Below, piece after piece: positions 6,863-15,596 of a DNA stretch of 47,906 nucleotides. The DNA comes from Chitinophagaceae bacterium UBA3961 (lineage in GTDB: Bacteria; Bacteroidota; Bacteroidia; Chitinophagales; Chitinophagaceae): the NCBI GenBank assembly GCA_002385265.1, contig DGDD01000096.1:1-47906 (forward strand). Direction: 5' to 3'. The translations under genes were made by a program, and so were the position numbers. The notes beneath the pieces are model-generated. The model was not told the origin of the DNA. It searched no databases and saw nothing but the letters and a program-made list of their open reading frames with translations. How positions within the stretch are numbered: the stretch's first letter is position 1; each line of letters starts with the position of its first letter.

Positions 6863-8293
6863 TTATTCTTTGATAAGTGCTACCGACATTCTCTCGGTGC
6901 TGTTTACAATTACTTCGAATGTGTAGTTTCCTTTGCCAAGGTTATTGGTTCCTTCCATTGCCAAAGTATTAGACCCACCGTTCGCTTTAATAGACTTGCG
7001 CATGATTTCACTTCCGGCATTGTCTACTACTTTCATTACAATGATAGCTGGTTCATTCAATTGAACAGTAGCGGTGATATCGTTTTTAGCTACATCTGGT
7101 GCCACACTGATCATTTGAGTAAATGTAGAGTTGTATACACGAACTACAAGAATCTTACTGGTCCAAGCTTCTCCGCCTGTGTTCACTGCTTTCAGTCGGT
7201 AGAACAAATCTTTTCTTTTTGCAGTATAAGAACCAACATGGTCGGAAAAGCGGTAAGACTTTAACTGTGAAGATCTACCGGCAGCTTTCAAACTACCAAC
7301 AGTGCTCCATTTCTTTCCATCGGTGCTGCGTTCTATTTCGTAGCGATCACCGGAAACTTCTGCAATACTGTTCCAATCCAATACCACATCACCTGCTGAT
7401 TCATAATTGCCTTTCAAGTTTGCCAAAGCGAAACCATTCGATGTTCCGGCTGGAAACTGAAGTGTAACCGTTGCTTGATTTGAGCAAAGTGCGCCTGCAC
7501 CATTATCGCAAGCTTGGTAGGTGAATTTTGTACTATTGCCTTTGAAATCAGGTTTAGGAACAAAGCTGAATTGGTTATCGGCTGTAATTTTTACTTCGCC
7601 ATCAGGAGAATTGCCTACAATGTAGTAACTCAACTTTTGGTCTTGAGCATTTTTATCAGTGGCCATCAAGGAACCGGTTGCGGTTCTATCGGGCATACCT
7701 GTGATCGTCTCGTTTGAAGCTACCGGTGCTTCGTTGCAACCATTGTTGTAAAAATAGGGAGCTGAGAATTGCAGCTGGTCGATGGCAATTTTAGTAGCAC
7801 CACCTACACCACTATACTTCACACAAAGTTTGTATGCACCGTTCTTTAAATTGCTAAAGCTGTGTTCGTAGGTGTAAGTTGAATTAGGTGTTACTTTGGT
7901 AAAGCTGATCTCGTCCAATACTTGTTCGGTTTGGTGTTCAGCATTTACCAGTAGAAGTGAAAGCTTTCTGCTGGCATTTGCCGCCAAAGCTTCACTAAAC
8001 TGATACAAGAAAGTTACGGTTAAGGATCCATTGATATTTAAAACGGGGGTAAAAATACCACTGTTTGGATGTCCATTTCCTAGTGCCGATGAAACCATCG
8101 CACCATTTCCTTCCATTGTTGGAGTCCAGCCATTTCGATTCACATCGAAATCAGCAATTACCCAGCAATTGGTTTGAAGATAAGAACGAACTTGATTGGT
8201 TGAAACACCCGGTTTGGTGTTAAAATTTTCAATCGTCTGAGCTTTCGCGTTAGCAAAAGCCAATAATGCCCATACAGCGATAATGCGTTTCAT
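6863..8293 (-). CDS. Secreted protein with cadherin-like region and probable T9SS tail
   Basis: A 476-residue exported protein with signal peptide 1-18 (ANAKAQ). Residues 19-185 form a jelly-roll-like beta domain (the GNGHPNSGIFTPVLNINGS region resembles choice-of-anchor or carbohydrate-binding modules). Residues 188-282 resemble a bacterial cadherin-like or Ig-like domain (EAPVASNETITGMPDRTATG, then FTYQACDNGAGALCSNQATV). Residues 285-385 are a fibronectin-like segment (VLDWNSIAEVSGDRYEIERS) as in other T9SS cargo, and the last 80 residues look like a divergent sorting domain ending in ALIKE. Likely on the cell surface; the ligand is unknown. A strong promoter lies at 8508-8538, predicting a leader of about 200 nt. 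The gene is divergent from the ABC genes. Confidence 0.8.
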   Translation of the reverse strand: MKRIIAVWALLAFANAKAQTIENFNTKPGVSTNQVRSYLQTNCWVIADFDVNRNGWTPTMEGNGAMVSSALGNGHPNSGIFTPVLNINGSLTVTFLYQFSEALAANASRKLSLLLVNAEHQTEQVLDEISFTKVTPNSTYTYEHSFSNLKNGAYKLCVKYSGVGGATKIAIDQLQFSAPYFYNNGCNEAPVASNETITGMPDRTATGSLMATDKNAQDQKLSYYIVGNSPDGEVKITADNQFSFVPKPDFKGNSTKFTYQACDNGAGALCSNQATVTLQFPAGTSNGFALANLKGNYESAGDVVLDWNSIAEVSGDRYEIERSTDGKKWSTVGSLKAAGRSSQLKSYRFSDHVGSYTAKRKDLFYRLKAVNTGGEAWTSKILVVRVYNSTFTQMISVAPDVAKNDITATVQLNEPAIIVMKVVDNAGSEIMRKSIKANGGSNTLAMEGTNNLGKGNYTFEVIVNSTERMSVALIKE

Positions 8294-8507
8294 TTTTGTC
8301 AGGTTTCAGAATGAATAAAAGTTAAGCACTGCGGTGGGAGGTAATCCACCATTGGGGCATTTCGTAGGTTGGACGGTATATCTGGAAAAAACTAATGACT
8401 TGTACTGTGTGGTACATAGTTATTGGAACACAATAAATAAACTAGAAATTAGAGAAAGGAAATTGGAGAATCTGAAACGGAATTCTCTTAGGATGTTTGT
8501 AGTGCAA

Positions 8508-8538
8508 CAAATATAGTAGCCGTTTTTAGTATTTGCAA
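8508..8538 (-). promoter_or_regulatory. Promoter of the minus-strand T9SS protein gene, with a long leader
   Basis: On the minus strand, TTG (8536-8538) and TATATTTG (8508-8515) are separated by 20 nt. The start codon is at 8293, so the leader would be about 200 nt. The leader contains a bulged hairpin (TGTAC-CACACA-GTACA core, near 8405) with a T6 run just after it. Nothing else was recognised in the 340-bp gap 8294-8633; on the plus strand a near-consensus TATATTTTG precedes the ABC gene. Confidence 0.55.
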
Positions 8539-8633
8539 GTGCATCCACTTAATTTTATGCCTACCTTGAGCTAACTAACTCATAGGCAGTTTTTTAGATT
8601 TCAAACCTTTTGTAATATATTTTGTCTTTGCAG

Positions 8634-9578
8634 ATGCATATGGAGAATCCGGTCATAAAAGTTACGAATCTTACCAAGGAATACAAGGAATTGAGGGCGG
8701 TAGACGGCCTTTCTTTCGAAGTATATCCCGGTGAAATTCACGGTTTTCTGGGCCAAAACGGCGCCGGAAAATCTACTACCATTCGAATGCTTTTGTCACT
8801 CATCAAACCCAGTTCAGGCAGTATCGAGATTTTTGGCAAATCATTGGAAACCAATCGCTCAGAAATTCTTTCCAAAATTGGCGCCGTTATTGAACGCCCC
8901 GACCTCTATAAATACCTAACCGCTTACGAAAACCTACGCCTTTTTGCCCGACTCAGCGGGTTGAAACCCGACCAAGATCAGCTTATGTACCAACTTACTC
9001 AGGTTGGTTTGGAGAAAAGAGCGCATAGCAAAGTCCGCACTTTTTCTCAGGGCATGAAACAACGCCTCGGTTTAGCGGTAGCCCTCATTCACAATCCTGA
9101 TCTTATTATTCTCGACGAACCAACCAATGGTTTGGATCCTCAAGGGATTGCCGATATCAGAAACTTGATTCTGAAGCTTTGTAAGAAAGAAGGCAAAACC
9201 ATTTTGGTTTCTTCTCACTTGCTAAGTGAAATTGAGTTGATCGCCGATCGGATGATCATCATTGACAAAGGAAAGAAAGTAGTGGAAGGCGCTGTGAAAG
9301 AATTGTTCGATCCTTCAAAGATGATTGTTAATGTGGAGCTGGAGAATCCTGCTGAAATGCTAACTGTATTGCAGTCTTCTATATGGGCAGAAAACATCAC
9401 AGAAGTAACCGGTACAGGATTCGTACTTCAGATAGATAAAAATCAGATCCCCGGCTTCTCTTCTTTCATAATTAATGAAGGTGGCCGATTGATTTCTCTT
9501 CAACCAAAGTATTCACTAGAAGATTATTTCTTATCACTTACAAGCGCTAATCAACATGTTGACCGTTTTACGAATTGA
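8634..9578 (+). CDS. ABC transporter ATP-binding protein
   Basis: A 314-residue nucleotide-binding subunit of the CcmA/bacitracin-exporter type. Walker A is GQNGAGKST (res 40-48), the signature is FSQGMKQR (137-144), and Walker B is DLIILDEP (156-163) followed by TNGLDPQG. The H-loop is in SSHLLSEIE. The C-terminal 90 residues are the usual accessory extension. The chosen ATG at 8634 (an ATG at 8640 is equally possible) excludes a TTG reading from 8622. It overlaps the permease gene by 23 nt, so the two subunits are made together. By family it drives export or membrane remodelling (lipid, antibiotic or copper-type Nos/ABC-2 systems); the substrate is unknown. Confidence 0.92.
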   Translation: MHMENPVIKVTNLTKEYKELRAVDGLSFEVYPGEIHGFLGQNGAGKSTTIRMLLSLIKPSSGSIEIFGKSLETNRSEILSKIGAVIERPDLYKYLTAYENLRLFARLSGLKPDQDQLMYQLTQVGLEKRAHSKVRTFSQGMKQRLGLAVALIHNPDLIILDEPTNGLDPQGIADIRNLILKLCKKEGKTILVSSHLLSEIELIADRMIIIDKGKKVVEGAVKELFDPSKMIVNVELENPAEMLTVLQSSIWAENITEVTGTGFVLQIDKNQIPGFSSFIINEGGRLISLQPKYSLEDYFLSLTSANQHVDRFTN

Positions 9579-10395
9579 GTTGTATAAAATATTCATGCGC
9601 CCTCGCACCTATATTTCATTCGGTGCCATTGCAGCTATTGTGATGTTGATTCAATTGGCATTGTATGTAGATGGAGAAACCTATGTGAGTTTCATGTTGC
9701 AAAGCATCAAGAACACGTTTAATGTAGAAGGAAAGGTGATGAATGGATATTTAATCTGTTACATTGTGCTTCAAACGCTTTTGATTCACGTTCCACTGCT
9801 AATAGCCATGGTAGGCGGTGATATGTTTGCGGGTGAAGCTGCCATGGGAACCCTGCGTTTGATTGCCACCAAACCCATAAGCAGAACTTCTTTGCTCTTA
9901 GGAAAGTATTTGGCTACTGTTACGTATACCATCGCTCTTCTTCTTTGGATGGCCTTTTTGGCTTTATTGCTTTCGCTCGTGTTTTTTGGAAAAGGAGATA
10001 TGCTCATTTTTCAAAGTGAACAGATTGTACAAATAAAGTCGAATGATATTTTGTGGAGGTATTTTTTATCATTCGGATTTGCCTCACTGGCCATGATCAC
10101 GGTAGCTACCATCTCTTTCTTTCTCTCATTGTTCGCGGAGAATTCATTGGGCCCAATCGCAACCACTATGAGCGTTGTTATTGTAGCAACTATTCTCTCT
10201 ACAATGGACATACCGCTGTTTAATTTAATGAAGCCTTATCTTTTTACCTCTCAAATGTTAGGTTGGAAAGGATACTTTGATAACCCCATCGATTATGCCA
10301 CCATCGGATATTCAGCAAAAGTATTGGTTGTTTATATTCTCGTTTTGTTGGGAGCTTCTTGGTGGGTGTTTAAGAAGAAGGACATTTTGTCTTAA
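9556..10395 (+). CDS. ABC-2 type transporter permease
   Basis: A 279-residue membrane subunit with about six hydrophobic segments: YISFGAIAAIVMLIQLALYV, LICYIVLQTLLIHVPLLIAM, a segment around YTIALLLWMAFLALLLSLVF, FGFASLAMITVATISFFLSLF, TTMSVVIVATILST and VLVVYILVLLGASWWVF. The GGDMFAGEAAMGTLRLIATKPISR stretch between segments 2 and 3 is the coupling-helix motif of ABC-2 permeases. It overlaps the ATPase gene upstream. No intrinsic terminator follows; a repeat block begins directly after the stop. Confidence 0.9.
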   Translation: MLTVLRIELYKIFMRPRTYISFGAIAAIVMLIQLALYVDGETYVSFMLQSIKNTFNVEGKVMNGYLICYIVLQTLLIHVPLLIAMVGGDMFAGEAAMGTLRLIATKPISRTSLLLGKYLATVTYTIALLLWMAFLALLLSLVFFGKGDMLIFQSEQIVQIKSNDILWRYFLSFGFASLAMITVATISFFLSLFAENSLGPIATTMSVVIVATILSTMDIPLFNLMKPYLFTSQMLGWKGYFDNPIDYATIGYSAKVLVVYILVLLGASWWVFKKKDILS

Positions 10396-10563
10396 GAAGC
10401 GAGGAGGGGGCAATTAATAATTAATAAGTAATAATTAATAATGGAACAGCCGGGTAGATCAAGAAAGAACAGGAAGAAGAACAGGGGGAATTAATTAAGA
10501 ATGAATAATTAATAATTAATAATGGAACAACCGAAATACAAGAGGGAGGATGAGAACAGGTAA
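10396..10563 (+). repeat. Modular intergenic repeat, block 1
   Basis: Starts at the stop codon of the permease gene with the purine stretch GAAGCGAGGAGGGGG, then has two AT-rich modules, each leading into ATGGAACA-CCG (10441 and 10522). The first is followed by a purine tract ending AACAGGGGGAATT. Two very short reading frames begin at these ATGs (17 and 13 codons). The gap is convergent and has no intrinsic terminator. Confidence 0.8.
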
Positions 10564-10629
10564 TTTGAAGATGTGATGGTTTGAGAATTGGTTAATTGAA
10601 TGAATTCTTTGAACCACCGCTTCGGTTCA

Positions 10630-10838
10630 AAAAAAATACCACAGACCAGAGTGTATCATCTTACAGCCTCTAATCTGTGGTAATCTGTATAATCTGCGTG
10701 ATCTGTGGTTAATAACCTCTACTATAACGGACTTTCCTCTAAACACTCGGCAACTACGAATAGGAAAACCTTGCGTAACTCCTTTCCCTTCTTTGCCTTT
10801 GAGATTCCTTGTGCCGCGAAGCTGCACAACTCACGCCA
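10630..10838 (-). repeat. Dispersed element with AATCTGTGGTAATCTG words
   Basis: From 10637 to 10712 the words ATCTGTGG, AATCTGTATAATCTGCG and GATCTGTGGTTAA recur, followed by CTTTGCCTTTGAG-like words and CCGCGAAGCTGC. I read it as a decayed dispersed intergenic element of the same broad class as those at 6464 and 41984. It runs up to the stop of the oxidoreductase gene. A hairpin TTTGAACC / GGTTCAAA at 10609-10632 has no downstream T run on either strand. Confidence 0.5.
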
Positions 10839-12167
10839 CTAATACGTTGTCTTCCCCGGAACCGCCACCGGATAGAATCCATCCTCATTAGGCAGTGTAG
10901 GAGGCGCAGCATTCCAATCGTACACTTTTGGTTGAATCGACAGCCCGCTATTGATCGCTTTGTCCCATTCAATTACCTGACCGGAATAAGTTGCCATTCT
11001 TCCCAAAATTGAAGTCATGGTACTCTTTGCACCGTTTTCTGCATCAGCAAATTTGTATTCACCTTTCACAATGGCATCGAATAATTCATCATGTTCGGTT
11101 TGGTATGGATTGTTTTCTAGTTTGGTGTCGTATTGATACAATACTTTGCCTTTATAGTCAACGATGTTTGCGGCTCCTGCAAAAATTTTACCCTTGGTTC
11201 CCACTAGCAATTCGTCTACTTTACTCATAGTGCCCGGAATGTGGCGGCACTGACTGTTCAAAATTGAGCCATCGGCATAATGAAATTCAACATAATGGTG
11301 ATCGAAGATCTCTCCGTATTCTTTGCCTTTTCTCACCTGACGTCCACCAATACCTTGCGCTTTCACCGGATAGCCACCTTTGAACCAGTTGATCACATCA
11401 ATATTGTGAATGTGTTGTTCCGTAATATGATCACCACAAAGCCAATTGAAATAGTACCAGTTGCGCATTTGGTATTCCATTTCAGTTTGTTGGTACTTGC
11501 GTTTGTTGACCCAAACACCATCGTTGTCCCACCATGCTTGAGCAGAAACGATGTCGCCGATCATATCCTTACGCTTGAACAATTCACGATAGCTGTTTTG
11601 ATAATGGCGTTGAAGACCTACCACCACATTCAATTTTTTCTCTTTAGCGATGGCAGCCGCTGCCAATACTTTTTGAACACCGGCAGGGTCGGTAGCCACT
11701 GGCTTCTCCATGAATACATGTTTGCCTTGAGAGATCGCTTCTTCAAAATGAATAGGGCGGAAACCGGGAGGCGTGGTTAAAATAACTACATCGGCCAACG
11801 CAATGGCTTTTTTATAAGCATCAAATCCGGTGAATTTGTTTTCTTCCGGAACTTGAATCTTGGGTTTAAGGTCAACTTTGTTTCCTTTTGAATCGGAGGC
11901 ATCTTCACTCATCAACGTTTTGTAGCAGCTATCGAGTCGATCGCGAAATGCATCGGCCATGGCTACCAGCGTAACTTCCGGACGAGCAACCAATGCCTGT
12001 AAGGTAGCACCGGTTCCTCTACCACCGCAACCTACGATGGCAATTTTAATAGTACCGGCAGCTCCTGAATGATAGTTGGTAGCTCCGGCAATGAGTGGGG
12101 CAGAAAAAATGCCTCCGGCCAAAAACGATGTTTGTTTCACAAAATCGCGGCGTGAATGTTTATTCAT
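10839..12167 (-). CDS. Gfo/Idh/MocA-family oxidoreductase with Tat-type signal
   Basis: A 442-residue NAD(P)-dependent dehydrogenase-like protein. Residues 1-29 carry a Tat-like leader (SRRDFVKQTSFLAGG), so it is probably exported folded with its cofactor. The Rossmann motif IAIVGCGGRGTGA follows near residue 42, and GKHVFMEKPVATDP carries the family EKP motif. The C-terminal half (HITEQHIHNIDVINWFKGG) is the alpha/beta substrate domain; the paired His residues suit a sugar-like substrate. The start is ATG at 12167; TTG two codons upstream is less likely. It lies 38 nt after the SUMF1-like gene on the same strand. Together with the divergent TIM-barrel gene this suggests periplasmic sugar oxidation or epimerisation, but the substrate is not evident. 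Confidence 0.9.
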   Translation of the reverse strand: MNKHSRRDFVKQTSFLAGGIFSAPLIAGATNYHSGAAGTIKIAIVGCGGRGTGATLQALVARPEVTLVAMADAFRDRLDSCYKTLMSEDASDSKGNKVDLKPKIQVPEENKFTGFDAYKKAIALADVVILTTPPGFRPIHFEEAISQGKHVFMEKPVATDPAGVQKVLAAAAIAKEKKLNVVVGLQRHYQNSYRELFKRKDMIGDIVSAQAWWDNDGVWVNKRKYQQTEMEYQMRNWYYFNWLCGDHITEQHIHNIDVINWFKGGYPVKAQGIGGRQVRKGKEYGEIFDHHYVEFHYADGSILNSQCRHIPGTMSKVDELLVGTKGKIFAGAANIVDYKGKVLYQYDTKLENNPYQTEHDELFDAIVKGEYKFADAENGAKSTMTSILGRMATYSGQVIEWDKAINSGLSIQPKVYDWNAAPPTLPNEDGFYPVAVPGKTTY

Positions 12168-12205
12168 ATGCAATTGTTTGGGTGTGTTTTGAAATAGTTG
12201 GTTGT

Positions 12206-13198
12206 TTATTGTTCTTCTTCTTTAGTTCCTAAAAAGTCGTTGTAAAACTTTTCAATTTCTTCTTTTGTAAAATTTCCTGCAGGGCGCACCACTCTAAACC
12301 CAACACTCATGCCATCGGTGAGCCACCATTTGCTTTTTGGAATTTGTGGATCTCTTCTGTTCCAGCGCGCTTCCGATTTGGTTCTGGCAGCAGAACGCAA
12401 TGCGTCAGCCGGATCCAAATAGCCACCACCTCTAACCACTCTTGGGTATTGGGTAGTAGGTATAGCTAGGGCATTTTCTTTCTTTGCATTGTCCGACGCA
12501 TAAAAACTTTCATTGTAACCATCGAGGGTCCATTCGGCCACATTTCCCAACATGTCGTACAAGCCCCATGCGTTGGGTTTCTTTTGCATTACCTTTTGAT
12601 ATTTGTTTTTGCTGTTCAAAGCAAACCAGGCATAATCTTTCAGTTGTGCCTCATCGTTACCAAAAAAATAAGTTGTGGTGGAGCCGGCTCTGCAGGCATA
12701 CTCCCATTCAGCTTCAGTTGGCAATCGATAAAACTGACCTGTTTTCAAGTACAACCATCTGCAATACATCATTGCCGTGTGTTGACTCATGCTATTCACC
12801 GGAAAGCCACCTTGTTTTCCCATACCCCAACTTAAATCAATGTATTGTGGAGTAGGCCGAGTAACGGCATCTACCTGTGAGTTTCTACTCACTTGTTCAT
12901 CATTGAAGAATAAGAGAAATTCATCGTAAGTAACTTCATGCTCTTCCATCCAAAAAGGGGCAATTGTTACTGTGTGCTGAGGTCCCTCATCTGCTCTTCT
13001 TCCTTTCTCAGTTTCTACACTACCCATGGTGAAACTACCGCCACTGATAGGAACCATCTTGAAACTTATCAACGATCCGGGAATTTGCAGCGTATAAGCT
13101 GCTCTGCTCGAGTCGGTTGATTGTGCTGCAATTTCTAATACCCAAAAACCAATAAAAAGAAGTGTAAAAATTACACGTACAATAAGCCAATTCTTCAT
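12206..13198 (-). CDS. SUMF1/FGE-like secreted protein without the catalytic cysteines
   Basis: A 330-residue protein with an N-terminal hydrophobic signal (res 1-25, EIAAQ) and a full formylglycine-generating-enzyme fold: MVPISGGSFTMGS, EEHEVTYDEFLLF, MYCRWLYLKTGQFYRLPTEAEWEYACRAG, GLYDMLGNVAEWTLDGY and the final RVVRGGGY...SVGFRVVRP. At the place of the two active-site cysteines (after RGGGY) it has LDPADALRSAAR, with no cysteine. It is therefore probably not a formylglycine synthase; related proteins act as binding or structural modules. No sulfatase gene is in the window. It is the first gene of a two-gene minus-strand operon with the oxidoreductase. Confidence 0.88.
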   Translation of the reverse strand: MKNWLIVRVIFTLLFIGFWVLEIAAQSTDSSRAAYTLQIPGSLISFKMVPISGGSFTMGSVETEKGRRADEGPQHTVTIAPFWMEEHEVTYDEFLLFFNDEQVSRNSQVDAVTRPTPQYIDLSWGMGKQGGFPVNSMSQHTAMMYCRWLYLKTGQFYRLPTEAEWEYACRAGSTTTYFFGNDEAQLKDYAWFALNSKNKYQKVMQKKPNAWGLYDMLGNVAEWTLDGYNESFYASDNAKKENALAIPTTQYPRVVRGGGYLDPADALRSAARTKSEARWNRRDPQIPKSKWWLTDGMSVGFRVVRPAGNFTKEEIEKFYNDFLGTKEEEQ

Positions 13199-13330
13199 AA
13201 CGGAAAATTAAGGAATATTGGCACTGTTTTGTGACCGTTGGCCCTAAATTCAGAAAATTAAGGGAAACGTTTGCTTAAATTGAGTGGTGATCTCTAAAAA
13301 GGGTTTAATTTAGTTTTTAAATAATTTACT

Positions 13331-14245
13331 ATGGAACGTCGTCATTTCATGAAACAAGGACTTCTTGCGGGTGGAGCAACTGTAATTGGTTCTTCTTTGA
13401 AGGCATCTAATGCACCAGTCGAAGCTGCACCATTTAAATTCAAGCACAACTATGGAATTCATGAAGGAATGTTCCGAAATACTGCCGGCAATAACTTTAT
13501 TGATCAAATAAAATTTGCCAGTGAACAAGGCTTTAGAAGTATTGAAGACAATGGCATGATGTCGCGTTCGGTTGATGAGCAAAAGAAGATAGGAGAGGCC
13601 TTGGCGAAATATGGAATGACAATGGGAGTGTTTGTAATTACTTCCGACAGTTGGCATTGGAAAATGAGTTTAACTACCGGAAAACAAGAATTCATTGATC
13701 GGATGGTGAAAGACTGTAATGAAGCTGTAGAAGTTGCCAAAAGAGTAAACGCAACTCATATGACGGTTGTGCCGGGCAATTACGATCGTAGTTTGAGTTT
13801 CGATATGCAAACTGCAAATGTGATCAAAGCCCTAAGAATTGGCGCTGAAATTCTAGCTAAAAATAATTTGGTGATGGTATTGGAACCGTTAAGTGACAAT
13901 CCTGATCTGTTTCTCCGCCACTCCGATCAAACCTATATGATTTGCAAAGCTGTGAACAGTCCGGCTTGTAAGATATTATTTGATATGTACCATATGCAAC
14001 GCAATGAAGGAAACATCATCGCCAATATTACAAAGTGTTGGGATGAAATTGGGTATTTCCAAATTGGTGACAATCCCGGTAGAAACGAACCGGGCACGGG
14101 TGAAATGAACTACCGTAATATCTTCAAACATATCTATAATAAGGGATATCGTGGAGTAATGGGGATGGAACACGGAAACGCTGCAGCCGGAAAAGAGGGT
14201 GAATTGGCGCTTATTAAAGCGTATCAAGACGCAGATTCATTTTAG
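13331..14245 (+). CDS. Sugar isomerase/epimerase-like TIM-barrel protein (hydroxypyruvate isomerase family)
   Basis: A 304-residue protein with a Tat-like leader (MERRHFMKQGLLAGGATVIGS). The rest is an AP-endonuclease-2-type TIM barrel close to hydroxypyruvate isomerase: EQGFRSIEDNGMM, VVPGNYDRSL, VMVLEPLSDN, ILFDMYHMQRNEGNI, YFQIGDNPGRNEPGTGEMNY and GVMGMEHG. The metal-ligand Glu, Asp/His and Glu positions (LEPL, FDMYH, MEHG) are present. Expected reaction: aldose-ketose isomerisation or epimerisation of a small sugar. It is divergent from the SUMF1/oxidoreductase pair, the usual neighbourhood for periplasmic sugar catabolism in this phylum. The 132-bp divergent gap holds only near-consensus promoter boxes (TAATTTTC minus, TAGTTTTT plus). 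Confidence 0.88.
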   Translation: MERRHFMKQGLLAGGATVIGSSLKASNAPVEAAPFKFKHNYGIHEGMFRNTAGNNFIDQIKFASEQGFRSIEDNGMMSRSVDEQKKIGEALAKYGMTMGVFVITSDSWHWKMSLTTGKQEFIDRMVKDCNEAVEVAKRVNATHMTVVPGNYDRSLSFDMQTANVIKALRIGAEILAKNNLVMVLEPLSDNPDLFLRHSDQTYMICKAVNSPACKILFDMYHMQRNEGNIIANITKCWDEIGYFQIGDNPGRNEPGTGEMNYRNIFKHIYNKGYRGVMGMEHGNAAAGKEGELALIKAYQDADSF

Positions 14246-14284
14246 AATGAGAACAATTTCCAACGCTTTGTTGTTTTTAATGAT

Positions 14285-14971
14285 ATGAAGAGATTATTAT
14301 TGGTGATCGTTGTATTATCGAGCATTGTGGCTAAGGCGCAGGATGCCAATGCATTGGCTCAAAAAGTAAAAGCCAAATTAGCGAAAGTAAAAGACTATGA
14401 AGCGAAGGCTAATATGGTAACAGAAGTAAGTTTCATGAAAGTGCCGCCTTCCGATATCTTGGTGTACTACAAAAATCCGGATAAGTTCAAAATAAAAAAG
14501 CAAGATGGGATTGCAGTGACTCCGAAAGGAGGCATGAGTGTAAACCTGAGTGGACTTTTTGCGGGCGATCGCTTTGCCGCAGTGGCTGCCGGTACTACTA
14601 CTTTTAATGGAACCACCGTTACTATTTTGAAATTGATTCCATTAGATGAAAAAACCGATGTGGTGGCTTCTACCTTATATATTAATGAAAAGGAGCTGTT
14701 GATTGTGAAAGCCATTACTACTACCAAAGACAATGGCAGTTATGAAATGGAGTTCAGTTATGGAAAGTATTCCGATTGGGGATTGCCCGATAAAGTGGTG
14801 TTTATTTTTGACACTAAAGATTACAAGCTTCCTAAGGGGATCGCGTTCGATTACGACCCGGGTATCAAAAAAACCAAACCTGCTCCATCTGAAAATACCA
14901 AGGGAAGGGTGACTATTACTTATACCACTTATTCCATAAATAAAGGGATTAAAGATGCGGTCTTTAATTAA
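14285..14971 (+). CDS. LolA-like outer-membrane lipoprotein carrier family protein
   Basis: A 228-residue exported protein with signal peptide 1-18 (IVAKAQ). The mature part has alternating strands with the pattern of the LolA/LolB-like half-barrel: ALAQKVKAKLAKVKDYEAK, then DILVYYKNPDKFKIKK, then LPDKVVFIFD. Proteins of this fold bind lipid chains in the periplasm. It is more divergent than canonical LolA, so the exact cargo is uncertain. It lies 39 nt after the TIM-barrel gene and ends at an intrinsic terminator at 14999. Confidence 0.72.
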   Translation: MKRLLLVIVVLSSIVAKAQDANALAQKVKAKLAKVKDYEAKANMVTEVSFMKVPPSDILVYYKNPDKFKIKKQDGIAVTPKGGMSVNLSGLFAGDRFAAVAAGTTTFNGTTVTILKLIPLDEKTDVVASTLYINEKELLIVKAITTTKDNGSYEMEFSYGKYSDWGLPDKVVFIFDTKDYKLPKGIAFDYDPGIKKTKPAPSENTKGRVTITYTTYSINKGIKDAVFN

Positions 14972-14998
14972 TAAGTACGTGTTAAATAATGAATAATG

Positions 14999-15023
14999 GG
15001 GGTTCTTTGGAATCCCTTTTTTT
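14999..15023 (+). terminator. Intrinsic terminator after the LolA-like gene
   Basis: Stem GGGGTTC / GAATCCC (7 bp, one wobble), loop TTTG, followed by seven T residues. It sits 28 nt after the stop codon. Confidence 0.7.
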
Positions 15024-15047
15024 GTGGTAAAGTTATTTTTCTTTCTT

Positions 15048-15440
15048 ATTAGGCATTAGCTGTTAGGCTTTGGGCCTTAGGGTTCACCGCGGCGGCGCTG
15101 CGTTCGCGGCGGTATCGCAGCGCTGGCAGTTTGTGTGTATTTCCTCCCTTCCCGCAACGGCTTCGCCTGTCCCGTATCGTTCCTCACGGGATAGACTCGA
15201 CTGCTTTAGATACGCAAAACCAGCCTCCATCCTCCCTCCTGTATTTCGGCTGTTCCATTATTAATTGTTAATTATTCATTCTTAATTAATTCCCCCTGTT
15301 CATCTTCCTTTTCTTTCTCAGTACTTCCTCGTTCCTCGTTTCCTCTTCTCCTCGTTCCTATATTTCGGCTGTTCCATTATTAATTATTAATTCCCCCAGG
15401 CTGTTCCATTCTTAATTCTTCATTCTTAATTCTCCTTTCC
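15048..15440 (-). repeat. Modular intergenic repeat, block 2 (inverted relative to flanking genes)
   Basis: Read on the minus strand the order is: AT module plus ATGGAACAGCC (three times, near 15408, 15375 and 15255), purine tracts with AACAGGGGGAATT, a hairpin module (15100-15220), a GC-rich CGCAGCGCCGCCGCGGTGAA end (about 15084-15110) and CCTAAGGCCCAAAGCCTAAC (15060-15080). The hairpin module matches 47655-47760 almost exactly, in inverted orientation. This block lies between two plus-strand genes. The remainder of the 625-bp gap (15441-15596) has only pyrimidine-rich sequence and a near-consensus TATATTTTG at 15553. Confidence 0.85.
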
Positions 15441-15596
15441 TCTTTACAATCAACCACTTACCCTCTCTACAGGTTTCCCAAAAATCGACTAAATGAAACC
15501 ATTTATCAAAATCAGGGAAAATATTTATGATTATTAAGCGTTAACTTATATTTTGTAGTCAATCCAAGATCCCTGATAAAACAAATATCCTAACCA

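Noticed and set aside
8334..8516. 60-codon ORF in the divergent gap
   Set aside because: It overlaps the minus-strand promoter, starts with no box and has no recognisable protein features.
10609..10632. Hairpin TTTGAACC / GGTTCAAA as terminator
   Set aside because: The A run follows the stem on the plus strand and the T run precedes it on the minus strand, so no T tract follows the stem in either direction.
11280..11780. 166-codon ORF opposite the oxidoreductase gene
   Set aside because: It is an antisense shadow of a well-supported gene, with no domain or signal of its own.
15070..15264. 64-codon ORF in block 2
   Set aside because: It lies wholly in the repeat and reads opposite to the recurrent ATGGAACAGCCG frames.
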